Shown: positions 24,273 through 32,902 of the stretch, piece by piece | Position numbering within the stretch: the stretch's first letter is position 1 | Layout of the letters: each line of letters starts with the position of its first letter | Assembly (NCBI GenBank): GCA_001725355.1 | Contig: MEGD01000006.1 | Location: forward strand, 1-64,000 | Reading direction: 5' to 3' | Source: Novosphingobium sp. SCN 66-18 | Lineage (GTDB): Bacteria; Pseudomonadota; Alphaproteobacteria; Sphingomonadales; Sphingomonadaceae | DNA length: 64,000 nt | Position numbers and translations under genes: made by a program | The notes under the pieces: model-generated | What the model was told of the DNA's origin: nothing | The model's database searches: none | Seen by the model: only the letters and a program-made list of their open reading frames with translations

Positions 24273-25285
24273 TCGGCCGTCTCCCCGTCTTCGTCGTCGG
24301 ACTGCTGATCGGTCTCGTGATGACGCTTGCTCTTCCGGGCCATGCCCACGCCTCCAAGTGCGAGGCGGGCACCGTCTTCAACCCCATCACCAAGGTGCGC
24401 TGGACCTGCATCTTCCCGATCACGATCGGCGGCATTCGGGTGGGGAGCTTCGACAAGCTCGACAAGGCGCTCGACGCGCAATCCTCTTCGAAGCCGCTTT
24501 GCGCCTGCCGCAAGGGCATCCAGTTCTGGTTCGGGGTCAAGGTGTCCTACTGGTCGCCGAATCGCATGGTCGATGTCGTGACCGAACCGGGGTGCATGAT
24601 GGCACTCGGCGCCGATCTCATGCCGACCGGCGGCAAGCTGCAGGGCAGTCAGTCGTCGATCTCGGACGGCACCAATACGCGCAAGATGTTCGCGCAGATG
24701 CATTATTACATTGCGCCGGTCTGGGCGATGCTCGACATGTTCACGGACCTGCCATGCCTCGAAAATGATGGCTTCGATGTCGCCATGATGACCGAGGTGC
24801 TGCCGACCTGGCAGTCGGGCACGCTGGGCGCGATCATCCAGCCCGAAGGCATATTGTTCGGCAACCCCGCCGCTGGCCTCGCCTGCATGGGCGACAGCGC
24901 GGCGGCGGCCGCCGGCAAGGTCATCGACCCGCTCTTCTGGTGTATGGGGAGCTGGGGCGCGACCTATCCGATCGCCGGCGACATCCATTTCGACGACAGT
25001 GTCGAGGCCTGGGCGGGGCTTGCCGCGCGCGGTGTCTTCATGATGGGCCGCCTGGGCGCGCTCACCATCAGCTCGGCCGACGGTTGCTCGTTCGTGCCCC
25101 AGCCCGTCTGGACCAAGTCGCGCTACAAGCTCCAGATCATGGAGCCCGTGAAGGGCGGCAAGTGCGTCAATATCGGCAGGCCTGGTTCACTCTGGTCCTC
25201 GGCCAAACATGCCCCGGGCAAGGACAATGCCCAGTTCATGCTCTTCGAGAAGGTGATCTGCTGCGCCGGGATACCGGTGCCATGA
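24269..25285 (+). CDS. traU: TraU, conjugal DNA transfer/pilus protein
   Basis: A 338-residue cysteine-rich exported protein (signal peptide about 1-28 ending AHAS). Typical TraU blocks are present: GTVFNPITKVRWTCIFPITIGG, CACRKGIQFWFGVKVSYW, PDGCMM-like GCMMALG and a C-terminal KCVNIGRPGSLWSSAKHAPGK. The many cysteines explain the DsbC-like protein in the operon. Overlaps TraW and the first TraN part by ATGA on each side. Confidence 0.93.
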   Translation: MIGRLPVFVVGLLIGLVMTLALPGHAHASKCEAGTVFNPITKVRWTCIFPITIGGIRVGSFDKLDKALDAQSSSKPLCACRKGIQFWFGVKVSYWSPNRMVDVVTEPGCMMALGADLMPTGGKLQGSQSSISDGTNTRKMFAQMHYYIAPVWAMLDMFTDLPCLENDGFDVAMMTEVLPTWQSGTLGAIIQPEGILFGNPAAGLACMGDSAAAAAGKVIDPLFWCMGSWGATYPIAGDIHFDDSVEAWAGLAARGVFMMGRLGALTISSADGCSFVPQPVWTKSRYKLQIMEPVKGGKCVNIGRPGSLWSSAKHAPGKDNAQFMLFEKVICCAGIPVP

Positions 25286-27393
25286 CAGACACGCTTCCCC
25301 CTGTTCCCGCGCAAGACGGCCGTCCATTCCGGAGGTCTGTCCGCCAAGGCCCCTACGATCGAGGGCTGCTGCGCGGGACCGGAGCGGCGCTGCCGCGCCT
25401 CCCTGGCGGCGTCGCTCCACCCCCGGCCAGCGCGGCCGCAATGCCGCCTCGACGGGACCGGCGTATCCTCTCCGCCTGTTCCATCGTAGCGGTCGCGCTG
25501 GCCCTTCCTTTGGCATCGTCCGCCTCGGCTCCGACAATGGAGGACCGAGCGCGGGCAGCGGCGGACGCCTCTCGCGCCAAGACAGACGACAGCGATGCGC
25601 TCCAGCAGAATTATGTGACGCCGGGGCTCGCGGGCCAGTCAATCTCAACCGTCGACAACAGTCGGACCTTTGCGCCCAATATCGCGTGCCAGAAGACGGC
25701 GACGATGCTCGAAGTGCTGGTCCAGCCTTCCGGCACGGGTGATCTCGGCACGGTCGCCATCGCCCGCGACACCGATCTCGACGGAACGGTCGACAGCACC
25801 TCCAAGCTGCCGGTTCTGGTGTCGGGGATCTGCGCCAATGGCGTGGTGTCCTGCCAGCCCGGCAGCTGGAATGGCTGCAGCTTCTACCGCTGGGATGTCG
25901 ATGCCACGAAGGCTTTGAAGCTGACGGCGGTGGACATGCCCAAGCTCGCCGGCTGCTACTGCATCAACAACAGCTGCGGCGCCAATCTCGCCTGGGGCAA
26001 TATGCCCTCGGTCCTGCGCGACCTGGGCGGCGGCATGATCGGCGCTCTGACGACCGCCGATCCGCGTTACGGCGTAGCGGAGGCGGTGATCGATGGTCCC
26101 GCCATACGCTATGTCGGCGCGCAGTCGACCGCCTGCTCATCCAATCCCAGCCTGCCCCAGACCGCCTATCGCTCCAATCCCGCGACCATCGCCTCCGACG
26201 CCTACGCGGCCTCGACGGGCAGTGGCGTGTTCCAGGCGCTCAAGGGGTCCGCGATCGGAACTGGCACATCGCTCCAGTACCGGCATTGCACGATCGAGCG
26301 GCGGGTGACGGTGCTCAAGCCTGCCGCCGAAGATATCATCAGCCGGACCTCGGGCGGCTATTCGACGATTCAGAACGGATCCTCGTTCGATTTTCTGATG
26401 GGCTCGCCCGCGGACAACAGCCTGGCCGGCGGGAGTTGCACGCTCATCGATTTCCGGATGACGTTGCATGTTACCGATCCCGATCGGATCGTCGACGCGC
26501 GCCTCACCGAATTCTTTGCCGATGACTGGGGACAGGTCCGCATCGATGGGCAGCTGGTTGGATCGGGGCCCTCGCCCTGGACGTCGATGGGTCTGCCGCC
26601 ATCAAAATGCGAGCTCAAGAAGACCTTCTATGCCTTTCCCAATCTCGATCTGAAGCCCTGGCTCACCGCCGGCGATCACGAGGTCTGGCTTCGCGTCGCG
26701 GTCGGGGCAGGCGGCGAGGGCTTTGCGCAAGTTCATGTCGATGTCGACAACAGCTGCAAGACGCTGGAGCAGCTGGTCGACGGATGTGGTTCGACCGCGT
26801 CGGACCCGCAATGCAAGCTCGACACCGAGCTTGTCGATGGCATCCAGACCTGGATCAATGGCGTCGCGACGGGTCTGGGGCCCCTGCCCCAGACCCGCAT
26901 TCTCGGCGGTCCGGCCTGTCCTACCGATCTTACCCGCGACTTCTTCCTCAAGGATCGCACCTATCGCTGTTCGGTCGATGATGTCGCCAGGCCCGACACG
27001 AGCCGCGGCACCTACATCATCGACCATTCGACCGAGACGATGTTGGCCGACCGGTCGCGACAGAGCGACGGCAGCTTTGCCAGCACCACGCGCCCCTTCA
27101 GCCTGCCCGATCATGGCTCGGTGCCGGCATGCGAGCCCGTGTGCAAGACGCGGGCGCCCAAGGCGAACAGCGACGCCGCGCCCGATGGCGTGGTCGGCGC
27201 CAAGCAGAACGTGCCCACCGGCTACGACACCTTCTTCCACGCCTGCACCGCCAACAACCAATGCCCGGCAGGCCCGGGCGAAGAGGTCGTCTCTGCCTGC
27301 GGCTGCCTTGATGATTTTCCCGAAGCTGTCGTGATGATGCAGACGGTCCGCCTCGCCGGCGCGGACTTGGTCTGCACGGGGAGCGTGCAATGA
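25282..27393 (+). CDS. TraN-like mating-pair stabilisation protein, N-terminal and central part
   Basis: A 703-residue cysteine-rich protein. The first 60 residues are Arg/Pro-rich, followed by a hydrophobic export segment (RILSACSIVAVALALPLASS). The mature part has TraN-like features: repeated Cys pairs, NSCKTLEQLVDGC, and FFLKDRTYRCSVDD. In the F plasmid, TraN is one outer-membrane protein of 602 residues that ends in a distinct cysteine-rich domain. Here that domain is encoded by the next gene, which overlaps by ATGA and carries its own signal peptide. This gene is therefore the larger half of a split TraN. It would recognise recipient cells during mating. Confidence 0.8.
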   Translation: MTDTLPPVPAQDGRPFRRSVRQGPYDRGLLRGTGAALPRLPGGVAPPPASAAAMPPRRDRRILSACSIVAVALALPLASSASAPTMEDRARAAADASRAKTDDSDALQQNYVTPGLAGQSISTVDNSRTFAPNIACQKTATMLEVLVQPSGTGDLGTVAIARDTDLDGTVDSTSKLPVLVSGICANGVVSCQPGSWNGCSFYRWDVDATKALKLTAVDMPKLAGCYCINNSCGANLAWGNMPSVLRDLGGGMIGALTTADPRYGVAEAVIDGPAIRYVGAQSTACSSNPSLPQTAYRSNPATIASDAYAASTGSGVFQALKGSAIGTGTSLQYRHCTIERRVTVLKPAAEDIISRTSGGYSTIQNGSSFDFLMGSPADNSLAGGSCTLIDFRMTLHVTDPDRIVDARLTEFFADDWGQVRIDGQLVGSGPSPWTSMGLPPSKCELKKTFYAFPNLDLKPWLTAGDHEVWLRVAVGAGGEGFAQVHVDVDNSCKTLEQLVDGCGSTASDPQCKLDTELVDGIQTWINGVATGLGPLPQTRILGGPACPTDLTRDFFLKDRTYRCSVDDVARPDTSRGTYIIDHSTETMLADRSRQSDGSFASTTRPFSLPDHGSVPACEPVCKTRAPKANSDAAPDGVVGAKQNVPTGYDTFFHACTANNQCPAGPGEEVVSACGCLDDFPEAVVMMQTVRLAGADLVCTGSVQ

Positions 27394-28514
27394 TCGGCTT
27401 CGCCACAAAGAGGCGCCGGCGCCTGGATCTTCGCGGTGCCGCGCTTGGACTGGTGCTCGGCATGGGGCTGACCGTCGCCTGCCCGAGCATCGCCAGCGCG
27501 CAGCAAATCTGTGCAGCGGACCTCAACAACAATGGCGATGCGGCGGACGAAGGCGAGCAGGCGAGCTGCCTCGCCACGACCAGCGGCGCCTGGCTCTGCC
27601 CGATCCAGCAGGTCGACTGCGTGGCGGATGCTGTTGGGCAATATAGCTGCCCGGTCGGCGCCCAGTACGCGTGCGTCGTGAAGAGCACCGGCGGGCCACC
27701 CGCCTGCTCGCCCAATCAGTGCGCCGACCTTGCGACCAACCCGATCGTCGAAGAGCCGCCGATGGATGATCCGGGCACCGAGCCCAATGGCGCCATCGAC
27801 GCTGACGGCAACTGCCTCGGGCAGATCGAGATCTTCTCAGGACGTGGCATTCGCTGCCGGCCGCCTGGTCTTTCGACCACCTTTTCCAATTGCTGCAAGG
27901 ATAAGGGCAAGATCGTCAAGGACGGCATGGGCTCGTCTATCGGCTCGATCGGCACCAAGATTGCGGTCGCCAAGGGCGTATTCACCGGAATGAAGGCGGC
28001 TTATGTCGCCTTCAAGGCGGGCGCCACGGCAAGCGAGGCGGCGAGTGCCGGCGCCCATGCGCTGATCGTGGGGCTCGACCCAACCTCGATCGCGGTCAGC
28101 CTCGCCATCAATTTCATGATGGAGTTCCTGTTCGCCGGTTGCGACAGCCAAGACATGGAAGCCGCCATGCTCCGCTCGTCGGGCATGTGCCATGAGATCG
28201 GCAGCTACTGCACCTCGAGTTTCCTCGGGCTTTGCCTGCAGAAAGCCCGCGGCAACTGCTGCTTCAACACGAAGCTCGGCCGGATCATCCAGGAGCAGGG
28301 TCGACCGCAGCTCAAGGCTTTCAACGGCAATCTCTGGGGCACGGCCAAAAAGCCAATGTGCCGGGGGTTCACACCGGAAGAGTTCCAGGCGCTCGACTTC
28401 AGCAAGATCGATCTCTCGGAATATTACGCCGACATCGAGGCCCGCGCCCAATCCGACATCCGACAAGACATGGGGGAGCGCGTCAATGCGTATCTCAAAG
28501 CCGTCAATCCGTAA
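27390..28514 (+). CDS. TraN-like C-terminal cysteine-rich protein
   Basis: A 374-residue exported protein (signal peptide about 12-38, ending ASAQQ). The C-terminal 150 residues match the TraN C-terminal domain: CCKDKGKIV, CCFNTKLGRIIQEQGRPQLKAF, KPMCRGFTPEEFQALDFSKIDLSEYY. The N-terminal third has a second set of cysteine pairs absent from F TraN. It is translationally coupled to the preceding TraN-like gene. Two separate secreted polypeptides presumably assemble at the outer membrane. The next gene, TrbC, begins 28 bases before this stop. Confidence 0.82.
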   Translation: MIGFATKRRRRLDLRGAALGLVLGMGLTVACPSIASAQQICAADLNNNGDAADEGEQASCLATTSGAWLCPIQQVDCVADAVGQYSCPVGAQYACVVKSTGGPPACSPNQCADLATNPIVEEPPMDDPGTEPNGAIDADGNCLGQIEIFSGRGIRCRPPGLSTTFSNCCKDKGKIVKDGMGSSIGSIGTKIAVAKGVFTGMKAAYVAFKAGATASEAASAGAHALIVGLDPTSIAVSLAINFMMEFLFAGCDSQDMEAAMLRSSGMCHEIGSYCTSSFLGLCLQKARGNCCFNTKLGRIIQEQGRPQLKAFNGNLWGTAKKPMCRGFTPEEFQALDFSKIDLSEYYADIEARAQSDIRQDMGERVNAYLKAVNP

Positions 28515-29367
28515 CGCGGCGCTTATCTTGGCTGTGGGTGCGGCAACCGCCGCGCTTGCGCAGGATGCCACGCGTGATGCCCCTTCAGGCAACGCCCGGC
28601 AATCTACTACCGATCAAGGCCAGACGGTCATGGACCGGCTCGGACGCGCGATAAAGAGCGGCGAGGACGCCGCTGGACGCGCGCCGGATCCGCGACTGCC
28701 GCGCACCGACAACCCCGCCGAGCGCCGGCGCGCCTTCGAAGCCTTGAGGGGCCGGACGTCGATGCCGGAGATGGAGGCACGGGCCCGTGCCGCACAGGCC
28801 AAGGGCGAGGCCAGCCTTGCCGCCGAGCGCGAGCGACAGGCCAAGGCGCTCCGCCAGGCTCTCGGGCTCGAACCCGCCGAGGAACAGGCGCTTGCCAAGG
28901 CCGCGCCGGCCGTTGCGGCAAAAGGCTGGGTGCCGGTGCTCTTCGTTTCCTCGTCCATGCCGATCCCGACGCTGCGCAACTATGCAGCCCAGCTCGAGCG
29001 GGTGCACGGGGTCATGGCCTTTCGCGGCGTGCCGGGCGGTCTCAAGAGGATGGGCCCCATGGCCAAGCTGACCGCGCAGATCCTCCGGCTCGACCCAGGC
29101 TGCGAGGGACCGAACTGCGTGATGCGCGACGTCCAACTGATCGTCGATCCGATTGTCTTCCGCCAGCACGGTATCGCCCAGGTTCCCGCACTCGCGATGA
29201 TCCCGGGCGATCCCACCCAGGCCTATTGCGAGCGCGACGACGACAGCCCCCGCGCAGCCCACGTCGTCTTCGGCGACAGCGCGCTTTCCGGAATGCTCGA
29301 AGAATATGCCCGCCTCGGCGGGAAAGAGGAGGTTGCCCATGCTCAGGCTCTTCTGGCTACTCGCTAG
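28486..29367 (+). CDS. trbC: TrbC, type-F pilus assembly protein
   Basis: A 293-residue exported protein (signal peptide about 8-25, ending AALAQ). A charged helical region at about 30-135 precedes the TrbC_Ftype domain: VPVLFVSSSMPIPTLRNYAAQLERVHGVMAFRG, QLIVDPIVFRQHGIAQVPALAM. The fold is thioredoxin-like without a CxxC. TrbC partners TraW in F-pilus assembly. ATG 28486 lies inside the end of the previous gene. Confidence 0.88.
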   Translation: MRISKPSIRNAALILAVGAATAALAQDATRDAPSGNARQSTTDQGQTVMDRLGRAIKSGEDAAGRAPDPRLPRTDNPAERRRAFEALRGRTSMPEMEARARAAQAKGEASLAAERERQAKALRQALGLEPAEEQALAKAAPAVAAKGWVPVLFVSSSMPIPTLRNYAAQLERVHGVMAFRGVPGGLKRMGPMAKLTAQILRLDPGCEGPNCVMRDVQLIVDPIVFRQHGIAQVPALAMIPGDPTQAYCERDDDSPRAAHVVFGDSALSGMLEEYARLGGKEEVAHAQALLATR

Positions 29368-29947
29368 GTGGATTGCCGATCTCTGGCCGCGTCTGCGCCG
29401 TCTGCCGCGCAAGGCAGCGATGGCGCTGGGTGCCCCCGGCGCCGCCGATCAGCCCGCCCGGCCGGATCGCCTGTGGCGCGCCATGCTGGTGGTGCTGCCA
29501 CTGGCGTTGCTCGCGGCGCTGGTGATGCCGCAGGTGACCCTGGTCATGTCCCCGTCGATCGAGGCCTTCGCCGTACGCAAGAGCCCGGGACCGATTGCCC
29601 GCGGCGACTATGTGATGTTCATGTTGCATCACCCGATCGCCGGGCCAAAGCCGGTCTCCGTCACCAAGCACGCGCTTTGCCTGCCTGGCGACCGACTGAC
29701 CATGTTCGAGACCCCCTCCCCGCTCGTCTCGAACAGTTGGGACGGCCATTATTACTGCAACGGGCGGCTACTCGGGGTGAGCCTGCCTCAGGCCCATAAT
29801 GGACTGAAGCTCGCCCATATGACGTGGAGCGGGATCATTCCCGCCGGCATGGCCTATGTCGGCTCGACCCACCCGCGCGGGTTCGACAGTCGCTATTTCG
29901 GTCTGCTGCCGATCGCGAGCCTGGTGCGGATGGAGCGCATACTGTGA
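29339..29947 (+). CDS. S26-family signal peptidase of the conjugation system (TraF/TrhF type)
   Basis: A 202-residue inner-membrane serine peptidase. A membrane segment at about 52-74 leads to the catalytic Ser in MSPSIEAF and the Lys in TKHALCLPGD, the Ser-Lys dyad of S26 enzymes. The C-terminal GSTHPRGFDSRYFG matches the conserved box. In conjugation operons these enzymes mature or cyclise pilin. The pilin-like gene at 16441 is the likely substrate. Overlaps TrbC and the next gene. Confidence 0.88.
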   Translation: MLRLFWLLARWIADLWPRLRRLPRKAAMALGAPGAADQPARPDRLWRAMLVVLPLALLAALVMPQVTLVMSPSIEAFAVRKSPGPIARGDYVMFMLHHPIAGPKPVSVTKHALCLPGDRLTMFETPSPLVSNSWDGHYYCNGRLLGVSLPQAHNGLKLAHMTWSGIIPAGMAYVGSTHPRGFDSRYFGLLPIASLVRMERIL

Positions 29948-30837
29948 GCGCGCGGCGGCTGATCGTCGCGGCAGCGACGTGCATCGTAGTGGCCTCGGCT
30001 CCGCTCAGTGCTCAGACGGGCAACCAGAGCCAAGGGCAGCGCCAGGGCTATTGGTGGTACGAGGTACCCAAGCCAAAGGCCGAAGAGAAAGCCGAGCCGG
30101 ACGAACTGGCAAAGCCCGTCATCCCGCCGATGGCCGAGCTGGCCACCTGGACACCGCCGAAGATCCGCAAGCTTATCGAGGCGCAGCGCGACTATGCGGC
30201 GACCGTACTGACGGTCGATGCGGTTGCCGATTTCTGGCGGCTCCAGGATTTCGCGCGGCGCAAGGCACGCGCGTTCGCCGGCGTGACGCAGATCGCGATG
30301 CTTCAGCATCCCGAGCTCAACTCGAAATCCGCGAACCCGATGGTCGGCGATGCCCGATCCGAGATGTCGGCGGAGAAAGATGCGATCCGCCGGTCATATC
30401 TCCGCGCGCAGGCGGGCGACTTTGCGCTCGTCATGTTCTCGCGTTCGTCCTGTGGCTATTGCCGGGTTCAGTGGCCGATCATCCAGCGGTTCCAGGAAGA
30501 GATGGGCTGGCAGGTGACGCTTCTCGATCTGGACAAGCGGCCGGACCTCAGCGCGCGCTTCGGAGTGGAGATCACCCCCACGACGATGCTGATCCGGCGC
30601 GGCAGCCAGCAGCGCATGATCATAGCCACGGGCGTCGAGGCATACCCTAACCTCGCGCAAATGGCCTACCAGGCGGTACGCCTGCTGCGGGGTGACATCC
30701 GGCCCGAGCAGTTCATGACGGGGCCGGGCGAAGATGCCGGCTTCTTCGATGCGCTGGGCAATGGCCCGGTGTCCGCGACCGACCCCCGTGCCCTCGGCGG
30801 CGACCTGGTCGACGCCTCGATAGGAGGCAAACCGTGA
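29944..30837 (+). CDS. traF: TraF, thioredoxin-fold pilus assembly protein
   Basis: A 297-residue exported protein (GTG start in GTGA overlap; signal peptide about 1-23). An N-terminal TraF-specific region has GYWWYEVP..., then a thioredoxin fold with CGYC (SRSSCGYCRVQWP) and cis-Pro EITPTTMLIRRG. F TraF is a periplasmic protein needed for pilus assembly and mating-pair stability, probably acting with TraH and DsbC. The CxxC suggests retained redox activity. Confidence 0.9.
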   Translation: MSARRLIVAAATCIVVASAPLSAQTGNQSQGQRQGYWWYEVPKPKAEEKAEPDELAKPVIPPMAELATWTPPKIRKLIEAQRDYAATVLTVDAVADFWRLQDFARRKARAFAGVTQIAMLQHPELNSKSANPMVGDARSEMSAEKDAIRRSYLRAQAGDFALVMFSRSSCGYCRVQWPIIQRFQEEMGWQVTLLDLDKRPDLSARFGVEITPTTMLIRRGSQQRMIIATGVEAYPNLAQMAYQAVRLLRGDIRPEQFMTGPGEDAGFFDALGNGPVSATDPRALGGDLVDASIGGKP

Positions 30838-31412
30838 TGCGCGCCCTCATTCTCCTTGGCATCCCCGGTCTGGTCATCGGCATGGGCTCCGCATCCGCTC
30901 AGACCGTCAGCCGAGAGGACGCGATGCGAGCGGCTATCCATCCGGTCGGCGACGCAAAGACGATGCAGGCCTGGCTTTCGCGGGTTCCACTGACACGCGA
31001 ATTTCCGGATGACTTTACCGCCACGTTGAGAGGCCAGGGCGCAGCGTTCGTCATCGAAATGACGACAACGCCCGGCTGCGTGCCATGTGGCGATCTCTGG
31101 ACCAAGCTGACGGCGCTCGGCGTGCGCTACGGCTGGCAGGTCCGCACGATCAGCGCGCAGGAAGCCATGATCCGCTCGGGGCGCCTCGGTCTTCCGTGGG
31201 TCGGGCATCCCGTTGCATGGGTGCGGCCGGTCTCGGACGATAGCCGGGTCATACCCGTGGCGATCGGGACCGATCATGCACCCAATCTCGCTCGCAACCT
31301 CTATCTGGCCGCGAAAATGCTGACGGGCGTGAGACCCGCCGTCGGCGTCCGGGCCATGTCCAAGTTCACCGGCATCGTGGGGCTGCCGGCAACCCGAACC
31401 GGAAGGCGCTGA
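30837..31412 (+). CDS. Second thioredoxin-fold protein with CVPC motif
   Basis: A 191-residue exported protein (signal peptide about 1-23, ending ASAQ). AGGAGG lies 8 bases before ATG 30837; the previous stop overlaps. A CxxC at TTPGCVPCGDLW sits in a thioredoxin-like context, but the fold is short and a normal cis-Pro loop is not obvious. No direct F-plasmid equivalent comes to mind. Position between TraF and TraH suggests it helps oxidise or reduce cysteine-rich mating-pair proteins. Confidence 0.75.
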   Translation: MRALILLGIPGLVIGMGSASAQTVSREDAMRAAIHPVGDAKTMQAWLSRVPLTREFPDDFTATLRGQGAAFVIEMTTTPGCVPCGDLWTKLTALGVRYGWQVRTISAQEAMIRSGRLGLPWVGHPVAWVRPVSDDSRVIPVAIGTDHAPNLARNLYLAAKMLTGVRPAVGVRAMSKFTGIVGLPATRTGRR

Positions 31413-31465
31413 GCGATGGCGGCCTCAGCCTTTCCCCCCTCACCCTCGATTGTCCGGAGTCCGCC

Positions 31466-32890
31466 ATGTCTGTCAGGCCTCGTGCAGCGCTCCGCGCGCT
31501 AATCGCCCTCTTTGTCGCCACGCTGTTCTCCGCTGCGCCCGCCCATGCGCAGAGCTGGGCGGAAAGCTGGTTCGACAATGTCACCTATACCTCGCCCGGT
31601 AGCTTCGAGGACCAGACCCGCGGCTATGTGACGGCGGGCGGCATGTCCGGCCGTGTCGACGTCCATAACGATTATCTGATGTCGGTGAGCCTGCCCAAGG
31701 TGCGTGCCGGCTGCGGCGGCATCGACATGTTCTTAGGGGGAATGAGCTTCCTCGATCCCGACTATCTCGTCCAGAAGCTCGAGAGCATTCTGCAGGCCGC
31801 CCCGGCCGTCGCGTTCCAGTATCTCCTTGAAACACTTGACGAAAAGATGGGCAACATCATTTCGAAGATGGAAGCGGCGACCAACTTCCTGAACTCGATT
31901 CAGGTCAACGACTGCCGCCTCGCCAATCGCATGGTTCAGATCGCCAAGGGCGACGACAATATGTCCGGGATCATCGAGGAGATGACCGGCTACCGCTCAG
32001 TCAAGCAGGGCTTCGCCAAGAGCTACCAGCAGAGCCGCGAAAAGATCGAGGCGAACAACAACAATCCGACCGAGGATCTCAAGGACGCGCTCGCCAACTG
32101 CCCGGCGGAAGTGACCGAGATCTTCCGCACCGGCTCGCTGCTGTCACACGCAGCATCACGGGTTGGCGCCGGCGACTGGGCAAGCGTCATGCGGGCCCGG
32201 GTGGGAGACGTCTATATGCGCTGGGACGATGGCGACCGTGTTCCCCTGTTCACGGCGATCCCGCAATGCCCCGCACAGGATACAGAGAGCGCGCAGGACT
32301 TCCTGACCGGCCGGGTCCAGCGCCGGACGCTCAATTTCCCGCCGACCCCTGCCGACTGCGGCCAGGACGGGTCCGGGCGCGGCGCCCTCGTCCTCGCCCG
32401 CGAGCGCATGCAGTCGATCGCCGCCAAGATCCGGACACGGGCCGCACTGTCCGCCGACGAAAAGCAGTTCGTCGCCAATGTCCGCACGCTGCCGGTCTAT
32501 CGCATGCTGGAATGGGGCGTGCGCCAGGGCGTCGTCGACTCCGTCATCGCCGACACCGACGAACTGGTGGCGCTCACCCTCGCCTATCAGATGCTGAACG
32601 ACCTTACGCGAACGATCGATTTCACGGTCACCAATGCCGAGCGCGGCGCGACCGTCGCGGGCTCGGCCGATGGAAACAACAAGAACGTCTGCCAGACCCG
32701 GATCCTCTCCAAGGGGATCGAGCAGCTACGCGACCTGAGGGACGAGGTGCTGCGGCAGCGCGCACAGATGCGCCAGAGTTACATGGCCGCCCTCAATCAG
32801 GCGAACCTTTCCACCAGCTACGCCGGCCTCCTGCGGACACGCGATCGCGATGCACGCGACGCTGCCGGCGCGGCTGCCCGCAATCAGTAG
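31466..32890 (+). CDS. traH: TraH, conjugative pilus/mating-pair protein
   Basis: A 474-residue exported protein (signal peptide about 1-29, ending AHAQS). Typical TraH features are present: GYVTAGGMSGRVDVHNDYLMSVSLPKV, GCGGIDMFLGGMSF and LDEKMGNIISKMEAATNFLNSIQVNDC, with a C-terminal coiled-coil region. TraH is periplasmic, associated with the outer membrane, and works with TraF and TraW. Length matches F TraH (458). Confidence 0.94.
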   Translation: MSVRPRAALRALIALFVATLFSAAPAHAQSWAESWFDNVTYTSPGSFEDQTRGYVTAGGMSGRVDVHNDYLMSVSLPKVRAGCGGIDMFLGGMSFLDPDYLVQKLESILQAAPAVAFQYLLETLDEKMGNIISKMEAATNFLNSIQVNDCRLANRMVQIAKGDDNMSGIIEEMTGYRSVKQGFAKSYQQSREKIEANNNNPTEDLKDALANCPAEVTEIFRTGSLLSHAASRVGAGDWASVMRARVGDVYMRWDDGDRVPLFTAIPQCPAQDTESAQDFLTGRVQRRTLNFPPTPADCGQDGSGRGALVLARERMQSIAAKIRTRAALSADEKQFVANVRTLPVYRMLEWGVRQGVVDSVIADTDELVALTLAYQMLNDLTRTIDFTVTNAERGATVAGSADGNNKNVCQTRILSKGIEQLRDLRDEVLRQRAQMRQSYMAALNQANLSTSYAGLLRTRDRDARDAAGAAARNQ

Positions 32891-32902
32891 GATCGAACGC
32901 CC

